Notes: generated by a model not told the origin, from the letters alone. Positions 20,199 through 32,268 are shown, counted from the stretch's first letter. The stretch is 64,000 nucleotides of DNA from Aricia agestis (GCF_905147365.1 NC_056428.1:38607001-38671000), one strand, 5' to 3'. Program-made: numbers and translations.

Positions 20199-20877
20199 TC
20201 GGCCAAGTGCGAGTCGGCCCCGCGCACGAAGGGTTCCGTACCGGTATAGAGCGAAAGTAGACAAAAAATTGTGTTTCTTGTATGTATCCTTAAATAATTA
20301 CTTACTTATTACAGTACAAATATTATAATTAAGGATTTTGTGAAAATTTTAAGTGTTACAATTATTGATTACGAGCGAAAAAACCTAAAAAAGTCACCAC
20401 GGCCTCACAGAAAACCGGCGTGAAACAGCCAAGCGCTGTGTTTCGCCGAGTGAGTGAGTTTACCGGAGGCCCAATCCCCTACCCTATTCCCTTTCCTGCC
20501 CTCCCCTATTCCCTTCCCTTCCCATCCCTACCCTCCCCTATTACCCTATTCCCTCTAAAAGGCCGGCAACGCACCTGCAGCTCTTCTGATGCTGCGAGTG
20601 TCCATGGGCGACGGAAGTTGCTTTCCATCAGGTGACCCGTTTGCTCGTTTGCCCCCTTATTTCATAAAAAAAAAAACGTTTGTTGTATGGAACCTCCCTT
20701 AAATATTAATTTTATTGCGTTTTTAGTTTTTGATGATATAGCGGCAACTGTGAAAATTTCAGAAGTTTAGCTATAGCGATTCTTGAGTTACAGCCTGGAG
20801 ACAGACAGACAGGCGGACAGACATCGAAGTCTCAGTATTAGGGTCCCGTTTTTACCCTTTTGGTACGGAACCCAAAA
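20199..20877 (-). repeat. Repeat Y copy split by a SINE
   Basis: The segment starts tcggccaagtgcgagtcggc and ends with taccctttt-ggtacggaaccc, in the reverse orientation to 321-770. It is interrupted at 20397-20676 by a SINE and resumes with tgttgtatgg. Confidence 0.75.
20397..20676 (+). mobile_element. SINE family S, copy 1 (5' truncated)
   Basis: The copy lacks the tacgtgggagagccatg head but has the gaaaaccggcgtgaaacagc module, a pyrimidine-rich (ccctattccctt)n block, the conserved ggccggcaacgcacctgcag module, atcaggtgacccgtttgctc and a terminal cataaaa tail. Its frames are low-complexity artefacts. It is inserted in repeat Y. Confidence 0.85.
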
Positions 20878-21011
20878 AATGAATGGATAACTGCGATTAA
20901 AGATGCGCCTATTTAGATGTTCGCGCGGCTCTACAAGACAGAATTGATTCGGAACCATACATTTTACCGCAAATACGTGGGAATACAAATCTTACGCAAA
21001 TACAAATCTTG

Positions 21012-21351
21012 ACGTGGGAGAGCCATGCTTCGGCACGAATGGGCCGGCTCGACCGGAGAAATACCACGTCCTCACAGAAAACCGGCGTGAAACAGCGCTT
21101 GCGCTGTGTTTCGCCGAGTGAGTGAGTTTACCGGAGGCCCAATCCCCTACCCTATTCCCTTCCCTACCCTCCCCTATTCCCTTCCCTTCCCATCCCTACC
21201 CTCCCCTTACCTATTAACCTATTCCCTCTTAAAAGGCCGGCAACGCACCTGCAGCTCTTCTGATGCTGCGAGTGTCCATGGGCGACGGAAGTTGCTTTCC
21301 ATCAGGTGACCCGTTTGCTCGTTTGCCCCCTTATTTCATAAAAAAAAAAAA
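21012..21351 (+). mobile_element. SINE family S, copy 2 (full length)
   Basis: The head acgtgggagagccatgcttc is followed by ggccggctcgaccgg, which is loosely B-box-like. The gtgtttcgccgag module, the ccctt-rich block, the ggccggcaacgcacctgcag module and the A-tail follow. It is about 340 bp. I recognise it as a very common lepidopteran repeat, but the family name is uncertain. Confidence 0.85.
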
Positions 21352-22132
21352 GTAGCCTAGGTCCTTTCCTCGTATTTTAATCTATATCTCTACTAGAAGA
21401 CCCGGCTGTTGTTTTGTCACATAAATTATTTCTAGTATCAACATAAAAAGTAGACAAAAACCTATTCTCAGGCCTAACGAATGTACATACAAAAATTTCA
21501 TTAAAATCGGTTGAGCCCTTTTGGAGTTCGCGCACAAACACTGTGACACGAGAATTTTATATACTAGACATAACATAATAATTGGTCGTTCGGCTCATGT
21601 GACTAGCGCGTTCAAATAAACAAACTCTTCAGCAAATATTAATATACGTGATGAAGCCGCATAGCCCGAGAATAAAAGAAATTGTTATAATACAAGAAGT
21701 CATAATATGAGAGACGTTAGCAATTAAATACAACTTAAACAACGTGGCATTATATGAGGAATGTTATCCAATTCAAGAATCTTTCGACTTGAAAACGGTA
21801 AGACGAGAATTTTAGTCTACGTTTATGATGTACTAGCTTTTGCCCGCGGCTTCGCGTGGAATTCTGGGACCTAAATAATTTCAGTGAAAAAAATACTATA
21901 TTTTATACATAAACTTACTGTTGCTAACTACTGCTCGCGACTTCCTCCGCGTACACGTCAATTTAAAAAAAATATATATTTTAAATAAAAAGTATCCTAA
22001 GTTACTTCTGATACCTCCAAGAGTAACTTAGCGCGCGGCGACCGACGGACCGAATCAAGAAATTAATTATATCGTAACGAAAAATACCTAACATTCGTAT
22101 AACGTAATAATAAAAATCATATACATTATGTA
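21352..22132. repeat. Repeat fragments
   Basis: About 21391-21575 carries acccggctgttgttttgtca and aaaatcggttgagccctttt, which is retroelement 3'-like. About 21832-21860 is a minus-strand Helitron end (actagcttttgcccgcggct, cgcgtgg). The rest is unassigned. Confidence 0.45.
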
Positions 22133-22270
22133 CGATGCAAGCATCGCACATTCCTAGGTCAGCATAATAATTAGTTTATCAATTTATCGAAATCGTTCAA
22201 ATATTGAGATATTTACTAAATTAATAAACTAATTATTATGCTGACCTAGGAATGTGCGATGCTTGCATCG
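22133..22270. repeat. Perfect 46-bp inverted repeat (hairpin)
   Basis: The arms 22133-22178 and 22225-22270 are exact reverse complements (left arm starts cgatgcaagcatcgcacatt). The loop is 46 nt. The arms themselves begin with a cgatgcaagcatcg palindrome. No mismatch has accumulated, so the element is young or preserved. A transcript would fold into a long perfect duplex. Confidence 0.95.
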
Positions 22271-22928
22271 ATCACATTATTAGTAAAATTAGTGGAAATT
22301 ATGCCTTTATAAAGCTACTACTGTAGGCTTTGAAATACAGAATATTATATTATATATTGGTACAAATTACACCGGTTCATCTAATATTAAAATATAAATT
22401 TTCAGCCATATTAATTACCAAACTATCTAACATGAGTTGAAACAAAGCGAAAGTCCATTCCACTAATAATAAACATAGAGAACAAAATGATATCGCTAAG
22501 TATTTCTATGAGTTCCACATATCGAGTATGCGAGTATTTCCACTGAAGATGCTCATGAGAGAAATACACGATAAATTTCATAATACAGTGCACTGTCCCG
22601 TAAATAATGTATCCGCAAACGGGCGACCGACGAACGCGACTAAAGATCTAGAATAGGAAGTATTTTTAACCGACTTCCAAAAAGGAGGTTATTTTGATTT
22701 CAACCAACAAGTGGTATATTTTAAACGGTTTATAGACCCAAAAATCAAAACTTATCTACTGATTAGTTTTAGCTGCATTCAAACTTAACGGGTATCTTTA
22801 TAAAGTGTTAAAACCAACATTTATATTTAAGTTATTGTTACGTGTACACTAATAAAAATTTAGTTAAATAAAATTAGATAAATATCTTATATAGATACAA
22901 CTTCGTACGCTCTACACAAAACAATTTT

Positions 22929-23241
22929 TACGTGGTAGAGCCATGCTTCGGCACGAATAGGCCGGCTCGACCGGAGAAATACCACGGGCTCACAGAAAAC
23001 CGACGTGAAACAGCGCTTGCTCTGTGTTTCGCCGAGTGAGTGAGTTTACCAGAGGCCCAATCCCCTACCCTATTCCCTTCCCTACCCTTTCCTATTCCCT
23101 TTCTTACACTCCCCTATTCCCTCTTAAAAGGCCGGCAACGCACCTGCAGGTCTTCTGATGTTGCGAGTGTCCATGGCCGACGGAAGTTGCTTTCCATCAG
23201 GTGATCCGTTTGCTCATTTGCCCCCTTATTTCATAAAAAAA
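22929..23241 (+). mobile_element. SINE family S, copy 3
   Basis: Full-length but slightly diverged: tacgtggtagagccatgctt head, gtgtttcgccgag, a shortened ccctt block, ggccggcaacgcacctgcag and a cataaaaaa tail. Confidence 0.85.
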
Positions 23242-23690
23242 CCATCATGACAAATGACATCATTGTAGAATATCTCAACCAAATTATAGGGAACTTCCAG
23301 AGAAGTTAGTAAAAATCTTTTGTAACATTTTATCGGCGACCACTTACAAAGTTTAGCGGTAGGAATAGCTCGTTTGCGCGTACCATAAATAGGTACATTC
23401 GAGTTTTACCTACATTTATTTCAAATCCATATTTCTGTTGTAAACGAACTGCTGAATGTAATCAACGTATTCAAAGCAACTGTGTCGCACCAGTGTTCCT
23501 CAATTTAACTTTGCCTAGCATCTCATTAAATAGTTTCATAATTTCGTATTCTCACTTTCTTCAAACGTACGGTTTGTAATGTGTTTTATAGGGCACCTTA
23601 TCAGGTTGAAAATAAGGTTCATAAGGGGTACTTATCGGCCTCTGAATAATTGATACTATGGATGAGTGAAAAAAATGGTTCCACTATAAT
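23242..23690. other. Gene-free stretch
   Basis: No gene, repeat structure or splice pattern is recognised. Confidence 0.4.
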
Positions 23691-24215
23691 AATATATATG
23701 TCGCAGGCGAATTGTACAATCCGCCGTAATACCACAAGTAATACATTACGGCTAGCTGTTTTAAAAAACAGGGTCATTTTGTAATGCGGCCCACGTTTAG
23801 AGGCATCGTACTTTCTTCGTACCGGTACTTTCTTTACTGTTTTACATCGAGAATAATAGAAATTCTTCAATTGCATTTGAAAATTGTTCTGAAATTTACT
23901 GTTTTCTTTGTTTAATTCACTCAACACCTCGCAATTTAGCAACAAACATTCGGTATCTAACGCGATTGCTGTTGGTATGTCACAGCAGCGCCTAGAGTAA
24001 AAACTGTCAAAGAGGCGGCTAATCTTTCGTTTTATTACATTATGGCTAGCCGTTTTAAATAGCGTATGGCGCCGAATACATTCCGGCTTTTTTATTCAGC
24101 CGCATTCAATACGGCGAATCGAAAAATCGCAGCATTACAAAACGGCCCTGTTTTTATAACCGCTAGCCGTAATGTAAAACAGCGGATTATACAATCCGCC
24201 TGCAACATATACATC
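23691..24215. mobile_element. Fold-back element with 100-bp imperfect arms
   Basis: The left arm (about 23691-23800; tatatgtcgcaggcgaattg, acattacggctagctgtttt, aaaacagggtcatttt) pairs with the right arm (about 24115-24215; aaaacggccctgttttta, ccgctagccgtaatgt, caatccgcctgcaacata). Inner copies of ttacattatggctagccgtt at about 24036 add further symmetry. The frames on both strands here arise from the palindrome. Confidence 0.7.
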
Positions 24216-24408
24216 TGGGTTTACTTTTTGTGGAACTTTCAAACTTCCGATCGACCCGAGTTTTACAACTAACTGTTAGGGCTTAGTTGTTAAATTCGGA
24301 CGTGGACGGTCATATATTTTTTGTTGCCCTAGTAATTATTGACAGTAACTGGAGCCATACTTGATCGGTCAAATGTATAAAAGTTACGGTTCTGTAGTAT
24401 ATTAGGGG

Positions 24409-24552
24409 CCGTCCATTAATCACGTGAATATTATCTTTCAATACAGGTATAAACTATATCTAATCTAATTTTATTCTGAAATATATTACCATGATTTTTA
24501 TCAACCCCCCCCTTTCATCTTCAAGCCTTACGTGATTAATGGACATCCCCTG
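24409..24552. mobile_element. MITE ending gtccattaatcacgtga
   Basis: Inverted termini ggggccgtccattaatcacg and the complement of cgtgattaatggacatcccc enclose an AT-rich centre. The same terminus type bounds 29624-29900. Confidence 0.75.
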
Positions 24553-25580
24553 TAACAATGGTCTGCCTTCAAAGTTAAATGTCAAGAAGTCACTTATCGA
24601 ATAGTAGAGCACAAATTGTGCATCGAAGACTTATTTACGGTGTAAAGGTCACGGAAATTATAGGAAAAGCAGGCATGCTTTAAATAATGAATCTAGAACA
24701 GCACGCCAAAAGAAATCGTTCAATCTAAAACTGTCCAAAATTATTCTTTGGTTGAAAGGGTATACAGGTAAACAGACAGACAGGCAGAAAAAATAAGTAC
24801 TCACATAGCTTCAACAGGTTGTAGTCCAGTTTCCTCGAATAAAGGCTAGCTGTCCATGATAGCATGATTTATTTTATAGTCTTCAAGTATGTGCGCAATG
24901 CTTTAACACTCTTTTACTTTACTTTCATAAGCAAGAGGGAAGGATAACCGACTGGCCATTGGCAATCAGATGCAGGACCGATTTTACCTATCCGATACGT
25001 GCTTCATAGCGACGCTTTGAAAATTTGGCTGTAGCGATATCGATTTTTCTCAACAATGACTAAAGCTAAGAAATTAAAGTGCATAGTCAGTATTCATAAT
25101 AGACACAGAATAATCAATCAAAAAGACCTCTGTAAAAAAGGGATTCTAATTTTGCCAACAGAGGAGAGTGATTTAAGCTTACAAAATTTGTACATAGATT
25201 GGTTCAAGCATACACTTTAATTTGCCCATAGCTTATATGAAATATATTTATGGTTTTTAAATTACGCGACGAAAATCATTTTGTCGCTTACACCATCTCT
25301 TCGCCGCTTTCCATTTCTTGCTGTTCCATTTCTTGTTTTGAAAACAAACAATCTAAAACATATCCAACACGGTTTTTTACTTTAACGCGGCGTCACCTTA
25401 ACCGACTTCAAAATGATAGTGTTTTAATATTAATCTTTTTAAAATACTATTTCATATTTTATCATATGGCTAACATTCGAAGCTTATTTTGTTCCGTTAA
25501 GTGAACATCCCGTGTGGAGTTGCTGGTCTCCCATCGGGCGCGTCCCCGGGTAGCGGATAGGGGGTCCCGTCGACGCCATG
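24553..25580. other. Gene-free stretch
   Basis: Small fragments only: about 24935-24990 resembles the body of the SINE at 2504-2876, and ttaaccgacttc at about 25398 is a common repeat scrap. A GC-rich patch at 25508-25585 (catcgggcgcgtccccgggt) has no supported frame and is probably a retroelement 3' fragment. Confidence 0.4.
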
Positions 25581-25587
25581 ATCTACT

Positions 25588-26510
25588 GATGCGTGATTGG
25601 TAGTGTAATGGTGATTAACATTAAACTGTCGAACAGCGCAATTATGATGAAAGCTGCGATTTCGTTTGTTGTGGTTGATGATGATGATTATGGGTCAATT
25701 CAGACCGCAACGTGACGAGGCGAGGCGCGACGCGACGCGACCTAAATTTGTCTGGATTTGACAGATGTCGTTAGCGTGAGACGTCTTGGTTAAGGTGACG
25801 AATCTGTCAAATCCATACTAATTTAGAAATGCATCTACGCCACCACCACCAATATATTTTTTTCTCTTGCCCAAGATACCAACCTTCCTTATACGATTTC
25901 CTTCCCCCTACTATTCCTCGCCCTATCAATTTTACTTCAGTTCTGTCCTCTGTAAATACTCCCTTAGTTGAAACTTTATGTTCATACATTTATACTAACA
26001 GTATTAAATTGTAAGGTGTATAGGACTAACCCTAGATTTTTCAACAGTCACCGTACGCGTCTCATCATACCGTAACCTTGTTTCTTCATAAAGCCATCTC
26101 ATAAAGTAAAGTTTTTGCCAAAACACTCTGATACTGGCAACTCACAAAGGAGCCATTAATAAAAAAGAAGAAGAAATGCATCTACGCGTCGCGTTGCGGT
26201 CTGAATTGACCCTAAGATGGAATATGCTGGGATTAGTGATGGTGTAAAGATGATTAATATAAACAGCACGATGGTGATGAAAGCTGCGAGGTTGATCATG
26301 ATGGGCGATGGATGGGATTAGTGTTGGTGTAATGATGATTAACATCAAGCTGTCGAACAACACGGTGGTGATAAAAGCTGAGATATTGATTAAGATGATG
26401 ACGATGATGATGATGATGGGTCGATGGATGGGATCATAGTGGTGGTAAATGATGATTAAAATTAAACTGGTAACAGCACGGTGGTGATGAAATGTATGAA
26501 ATGATTGATT
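25588..26510. repeat. Degenerate GAT-rich tandem array, split by a MITE
   Basis: Units of roughly 100-120 bp share gtgtaatgatgattaacatt, aaactgtcgaacagc and ggtgatgaaagctgcgat. One unit lies at about 25598-25692 and about two and a half more at 26225-26500. The array is interrupted by the family G element at about 25695-26215. The 148-residue minus-strand frame here is a low-complexity product of the array. Confidence 0.7.
25695..26215. mobile_element. MITE family G copy inside the GAT array
   Basis: The left end gggtcaattcagaccgcaac and right end gcggtctgaattgaccc are inverted repeats. The inner sequence includes gtctggatttgacagatgtc and aaatgcatctacgc. The last motif occurs at both about 25828 and 26172, so an extra about 345-bp segment has been inserted or duplicated within it. 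Confidence 0.7.
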
Positions 26511-27599
26511 ATGGATGAGTTGTTGATGAGTAGTCGTAGCAGCGACGGCGTGGACTAAAACCAGCATATTAGAGAAGGGAGCGTCCATAAGTAACGCGAG
26601 TCATTGTGGTGCAGGTTTATTTTCACATAAATATCGTATTAAATATTACTTAACATACAGAAGCGGGTTCGAGACAAATCTTACGATATCTCACTACGGA
26701 AATTTGAACCCTCCTCGGGTTCAAAATCCTTTAAAAATAGACTTAAAAAACTCACGTAATTTATGGACGTCCTCTTCTAGAAAGAAATCACATGAATTTC
26801 TTTCTCCATAGAAATCGTAACTCCACTGCGAATCACATAAGACACTAAAGGACAATAAGAATCAATTTTAGAAATATTGATAATAACTTAAATGTTTATA
26901 ATTTATGTATAATGTAAAGTTTCTACAAATTAATTATTACCTAGTTTGTTTGTTTGCATCCAATACGCTCTGAAATGGAGAATGTCACCTAATTTTGATT
27001 ATTAGCAGTCCATATTCTCTGTCGAAAATAATAAATACTAGTGAAAGAATTACTTGGATACGTTAATTAGTTTTATAAGCAAAACAAGTTGTAACTGTAC
27101 GACACGGTTACGGTGTGACGTCATATCACAATGAGGATTGTCCATTTTTTTTTTAATTTTGCTCATTACAAAAACATTTCGAGGAATAAGGTCAGTGATT
27201 GTTTTTCTGTATATAAACGAAAAAAATACCCATTAGTTACTTATATTTTTGAACAAATATGTTTAACCTTTGTTTGACCTTCAATGGCGTTAAATTAGCA
27301 ATAAATTCGACCAACATTACGTTTCGAACTTTTGGTAAGCTTCTCGTATCAGCTTTCACATAATGAGAACTTGCATTTGACGAACCAGCCATTACAAATA
27401 AGATTGAAAGGAAAAAACATACTGCAGAGGTCAATTATTGACCGCCGATGATGACGTCAGAGCGAAACTTTAAAAATTTATTGACAAAAAACTAGCCAAT
27501 GAATTTCAAAATTATTTAATTTATTTTCTTAAAATACCCTATTGTAACGAAAAAAAATATAAAAAGTACATGTGATTTTTTTTGGACAATGCCCATTGC
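26511..27599. repeat. Gene-free stretch with repeat X copy
   Basis: About 27128-27232 is the inverted partner of about 111-215 (repeat X). The remainder shows no gene. The frame at 27237-27434 on the minus strand starts MTSAVCFFLSILFVMAGSSN, superficially like a signal peptide, but has no recognisable body. Confidence 0.45.
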
Positions 27600-27855
27600 A
27601 CCGCGAGGGCCCCATACAATAAACGTGATTTTTTGGCTTTTTTGTTCTTTATCAATAATGCAACAGGTATGCACGTGAAATTTTCACCAAGGCCTTAATT
27701 ATATGTGTAATTTAATAATTAATAATAATATTAAAGTAAAATAAAAATTTAAGGGGGGCTCCCATACAAAAATCACAATAATTGTTGGCCTATTTTTGCT
27801 ATGTAGCGGTACGGAACTCTACGTGCGCGAGTCCGACTCGTACTTGGCCGATTTA
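27600..27855 (+). repeat. Repeat Y copy (3' part)
   Basis: It begins within the element (gggccccatacaataaacgt) and ends gcgcgagtccgactcgtact then tggccgattt. The 5' ggttccgtaccc end is missing. Confidence 0.7.
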
Positions 27856-29620
27856 TTTATATTTTTTAACCGACTTCGGAAAAGGAGGAGGTTATATGTT
27901 CGTCTGTTTATATATCATATTTTTTTGTATGTTCAACGATCACATTTGTGGACCCATTTTCTAGATTTTTTCGCTATTGTATCGGGTTTAATCCGAATTT
28001 GATACCTACCATGTTCATAAAAAAGGTGACTTCATAATGGGATCCATAGGTAATCGTGGGAATTCCTCGCTACTTATATCAAAACCGCATATATATCTGG
28101 ATGATATTGTGATTTCGTACTTATATTACGGGAGGTCACGACATTTTTGGTAACGATATCCAAAATGACTTACATTGCATTGACAAGATAAAGAGCAACT
28201 CTCTGATGCCAAATATGTCGGTCTGCCTGCGTAAAGTATTTACGTTCTCTGTATAGGGCGCCTGAAAACCCAGTTATCATGACCAAAAAAAATGATAAGG
28301 TAAATATTAGGTAAGTACTAGTTGTTCTCATATCAGTAGCGTAAAAACTGACCAAATATTCGCTTGCGTTATGAAGCAACGAGCGTTCAAACGTGACTTA
28401 TTGTGACCAAAAAAAGATGATCAGGTAAATGGCTGAAAATTACAAATCGTAAACTGTTCGTACGTACTAGCTTATTGGAACCAAAACTGACCAAATATTT
28501 GCTTGCAATTCATAGTTATCGGCGACCTATGTCTGAACGTATATTCTTTAAGTATTTTACTAGTAAAGTGCTTGGTTTAAAAACGAAAAACACACGCTTT
28601 TATGACCGGTGAGGACACTTTTCATCGATGATTAAAATATCTAATCGCTAAAAAATCTGAAATCTCACCCTGCTCCGTCATCAGACTCTCACCACCAACC
28701 AAGTGTAGCGAATTAGGTCATCAGTAGAAAACAAATGAGCCCAAGCTCAAGGGGTTTCGCAACAGCCATGGAAGAGTTATATTGCCCACCACGACACCAT
28801 CATCGATCAGCACGATGGTAGCAATTGCAATTATCAACGGACTCTTATAAACTTCATCATCATCATCATCGTCAGCCACTAAGAGTCCATTCCTGGGCAT
28901 AGGCCTCTTCCATTTCCATCCTTTAGGGCGATCTTGTGCCCTCATAGCGTTGGTTCCATTTTTCGCCACGTTCATTTCAAGTCTTGTCGAGATATAATGG
29001 TTATCGTTAAATATGGCATCCATAATTGACTTTAACCAAAGATTTGACATTTTGCATTGTAGTTATAGTTAAAGTTATAGTTATAGTAAGCTGGTGCACC
29101 TCACCCTTAGTCACTTGTTTAGTTATAACATTTTTCTCCTCGTTTGTCTAAGGCTCAATTTTTCTTTCACAAATTCAAGAAGCGAAAAGCATTTTTCTGC
29201 AACGAAACTGTACATAATATAAAGAATGTATTTTATATTCAGTAGGGATTTAATTAACCGGCCTAATTATTGTTGTAGTTAGGTTAGGTTAGGTTAATAT
29301 TTTACGTGTTTGTTAAAAAAACACAGTAAATCAACATTGATACTAGGGAATTTTTATACATTTCCCGATGATGGTCTGGATAATCGCGAATCCGTAGAAT
29401 CGAGTTTCCATTGTACCGTCTTCGCGTCGCGGTTTAAAAATATAGTTACGTCCACGGCAAATTTTATTATCGATCAGGTTTACAATATCCGGAGGCATAA
29501 TAGCTTTATAGGAGTAGCCTTTAGCAAATTGCATCGCTTTGATATCGTTTACATTATAGGACATCACAGCTGCAAGAATATTATGAATGATATTCTTGCA
29601 GCTGTACGTTGCTACTAAGA
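27856..29620. repeat. Gene-free stretch with LINE-tail fragment
   Basis: About 28850-28930 is the common lepidopteran non-LTR tail. On the minus strand it reads ggcctatgcccaggaatgga and then a gat microsatellite, which explains the DDDDDD run in the overlapping 109-residue frame. A hairpin at about 29567-29605 (cagctgcaagaatat and atattcttgcagctg) sits in a small palindromic element. Nothing else is assigned. Confidence 0.5.
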
Positions 29621-29623
29621 GGG

Positions 29624-29900
29624 CGTCCATTAATGACGTGAAGATTTTTTGACCACCCCTCTCCCCCCTTTATGACATTTTCCGCCTCCCCAAATTGTCA
29701 AAACCTATATTTTGGTGGTAAATTTAGATTATTGAATGAGGATCTCCATATTTGGCCATATTCTAAAAATATTTTTTCATAAAATTTCAGTTTTTTGCTT
29801 GAAATAAATTACGTGATATTTTCTACGACCCCCTTAGTGAGATTCGGAAAGATTTAGCTTGACCCCCCCTAGAACACCTCACGTAATTAATGGACGCCCA
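29624..29900. mobile_element. MITE ending gggcgtccattaatgacgtg
   Basis: Inverted ends gggcgtccattaatgacgtg and the complement of acgtaattaatggacgccc, with subterminal pyrimidine-rich ccacccctctccccc against gaccccccct. ctaag flanks both sides, which is a plausible target duplication. Related to 24409-24552. Confidence 0.8.
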
Positions 29901-30330
29901 CTAAGGCTCGATTTCAATGCGTCCGCGGGATCGAGCGTTTCGGCCACTACTCACTCTTAAATCTTAATACAAAATATCTCAAATCCCTCGCCGATCGTGC
30001 GACAGATTCACTGTATTAGGACATTTAAAAATATTAAGTAACCCTGTGTATTGCGCAGACACGTGGGCACTATACATTTTTTTCTTACGTAGATGCTATA
30101 CGTGTGTAGCTGCTATATTTTCCGGGACAAAAAGTATCTAATTTCATTTTAATTGATTCAAAAATTATCTGCATACAAAATTTTATCAAAATCGGTTCAG
30201 CGGTTTAAGCGCAAATCATTTTAGAAACATAGTACATAAATGCTATATATGTCTACTTATTAGACAATAATAATAATATTATACATTTGAAAGTATTGTG
30301 TAGGTCTATCATTTTCAAATAGCTCTTCAC
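29901..30330. other. Gene-free stretch
   Basis: About 30099-30215 is a retroelement 3'-like scrap (tatattttccgggacaaaaa, tcaaaatcggttcagcggtt). Nothing else is recognised. Confidence 0.4.
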
Positions 30331-30377
30331 ATAACTCAATCTGCTGAATTTATTTATAATTCAGCAGATTGAGTTAT
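30331..30377. repeat. Perfect 20-bp hairpin
   Basis: ataactcaatctgctgaatt at 30331-30350 pairs exactly with 30358-30377 around tatttat. Confidence 0.9.
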
Positions 30378-30525
30378 TTCTTATAGACATTGGTGTCATA
30401 TTATATTTACGATACGCAATTAGTTTAACAAGCTTCGCAACGAAGTCGGAAGTAAGTAACATATTCTAGAATCTAGTGGGTTCATGCTCTTAATTTTAAT
30501 ATAACTTAAGTAGCTGCTTTCCGAT

Positions 30526-30800
30526 CCTCGCGGCACGCGACCGCAACCGACAAAACTTCAAATAAAATGCCATTTTATGACCTAGACTACAGGTGCCTTA
30601 CTAGTTACTCCCGAAACTGATATCGATTTCGATTTGCGATTTCAACGGTTTTTTGACACTTTAGCCATCTAAAATATTATGTCTAAAAATGACAAAAAAC
30701 CGTTGAAATCGATATCAGTTTCGGGAGTAAGGCACCAGGTTTTAATTTCTGTCGACATTGGTCGAGCGACCTATGCCGCCACTGCTTTGAATTGGCGGGC
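30526..30800. mobile_element. MITE family R fragment with a nested MITE
   Basis: gcggcacgcgaccgcaaccg and caaaacttcaaataaaatg match the intact family copy at 41578-41782. A separate MITE interrupts it at 30592-30736. The right terminus is missing. Confidence 0.6.
30592..30736. mobile_element. MITE with 30-bp arms
   Basis: ggtgccttact and then actcccgaaactgatatcga pairs with tcgatatcagtttcgggagt and aaggcacc at the right. The inner cgatttcaacggttttttg also has its complement, so most of the element folds on itself. Confidence 0.85.
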
Positions 30801-30896
30801 GTAGAGCAAAATGAAACATATTAAACCTATTGATTACTTTCAGTTGATTTAATTTTATAGCACTTATACAGGCTGTAACGCTGGGGCTCTTGCCTA

Positions 30897-31200
30897 TACA
30901 GGGTGTAACAAAAATAAGTGATAATACTTTAGGGTGTGTACGTGTTCCTTGTAGAGAGTTCACTGTGAAAGTAGTAGTAGTCTTTCAGAGCTGCTACTTT
31001 CACAGTGAACTCTCTACAAGGAACACGTACACACCCTAAAGTATTATCACTTATTTTTGTTACATACTGTATAAATCACAAAAATAAATTTGCTCATTCA
31101 GTGGTGCTACTTTCACAGTGAACTCTATTTAAGGAACACATACACACCCTAAAGTAATATCAGTTATATATATGACTTAGTTTTGTTACACCATGTATAC
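30897..31200. mobile_element. MITE family T, copy 2 plus a half copy
   Basis: 30897-31072 is a near-perfect fold-back with arms of more than 70 bp (tacagggtgtaacaaaaata, tttagggtgtgtacgtgttc, gagttcactgtgaaagtag). About 31098-31200 is a second, more diverged right half of the same family. Confidence 0.85.
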
Positions 31201-31854
31201 TGGTCCACTATATATTATGTATAATATTTATTAATATTATTCAGAATCATGTTTATTATCTAAGTATGTATCTATATTTTCGATATTTTTGTATAAAGAG
31301 GAAAATGAACGTAAACAAGTCAGAACGATATAAGATAAGTTATGGATAGCCTATCCAGCACTTGTCAGGAAGTGGTGTAGCAGGTCCTTAGTGTGATTCT
31401 TACAGTTGTTAAATGCCTCTAAATCCCGCTAAGCAGGTTACTCTACCTTCATAATTTGGACCAGCTAATTAAACTCTATGCTAAAAATTTTAGAAATTTT
31501 TGAGGTTGATCGTAAAGCTACCTTTTCTATATAGATTATAGACACTATTGTAAGTAGCCAAGTAGTTACTAATTTAGTAGTGTAATAAATAAAATAAACT
31601 TACTGTAAATAAAGTAAGAGCACCTGAGAATTTACAAAATCATAGATATTTAAGTGGAATATAATAGCGTTGTTGTAAAAACAACGTATTGTCTTCTTTA
31701 CTCTATAGAAACTTTATAATTATTAAGTAATATTATAAATTAAAAGAAATCATTTAAATTGTACTAATAGGTATATTTTATACATACCACATTATAATAT
31801 TAGAAATAGATTAATAATGTAATATTACATGTAGAGAACGATTACAATTAGATA
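31201..31854. other. Gene-free AT-rich stretch
   Basis: Nothing is recognised. Confidence 0.4.
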
Positions 31855-32268
31855 TAAAATTAAATTAAGAAATTTAAAAAACCCCGCCAAACAACTTTAA
31901 AAAGTAATGAAATAATATATTTTACTGACTTTAAGTTTAAATAATTCCTGAGTGTAAAGTGATATTTTAGTCCATAATTGTTGTCAAGGTGTGTCGGCGG
32001 ACCGCTAACAGTGTCTTTTGCATTTTGTATCCCATGTCACTGATTGTCTCGATTTGGTTCGCTGAAAACTGACTCTTAAACTATAATTTTATGGGAAATC
32101 AAACATCTACATTAGCGGTCCCCCGACACACCTTTACAACAATTATGGACTAAAATATCACTTTACACTTAGGAATTATTTAAACTTAAAGTCAGTAAAA
32201 TATATTATTTCATTACTTTTTAAAGTTGTTTGGCGGGGTTTTTTTTTAAATTTCTTAATTTAATTTTA
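31855..32268. mobile_element. Long fold-back, about 154-bp arms
   Basis: 31855-32008 and 32112-32268 are reverse complements with only scattered differences. Landmarks are accccgccaaacaactttaa, ccataattgttgtcaaggtg, tgtcggcggaccgctaa and their complements. The loop of about 103 nt is unique sequence. There is no frame. Confidence 0.92.

Noticed and set aside
26142..26588. 148-residue minus-strand frame
   Set aside because: Low-complexity I/H-rich translation of the GAT array. No domain.
27237..27434. Minus-strand frame with hydrophobic start like a signal peptide
   Set aside because: Short, no recognisable mature part, and located beside repeat X. Insufficient support.
28721..29050. 109-residue frame with DDDDDD
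   Set aside because: Overlaps the common non-LTR 3' tail and its gat microsatellite.
29310..29630. 102- and 95-residue frames on opposite strands
   Set aside because: Both arise from a palindromic element and are near mirror images at their ends. No family resemblance.
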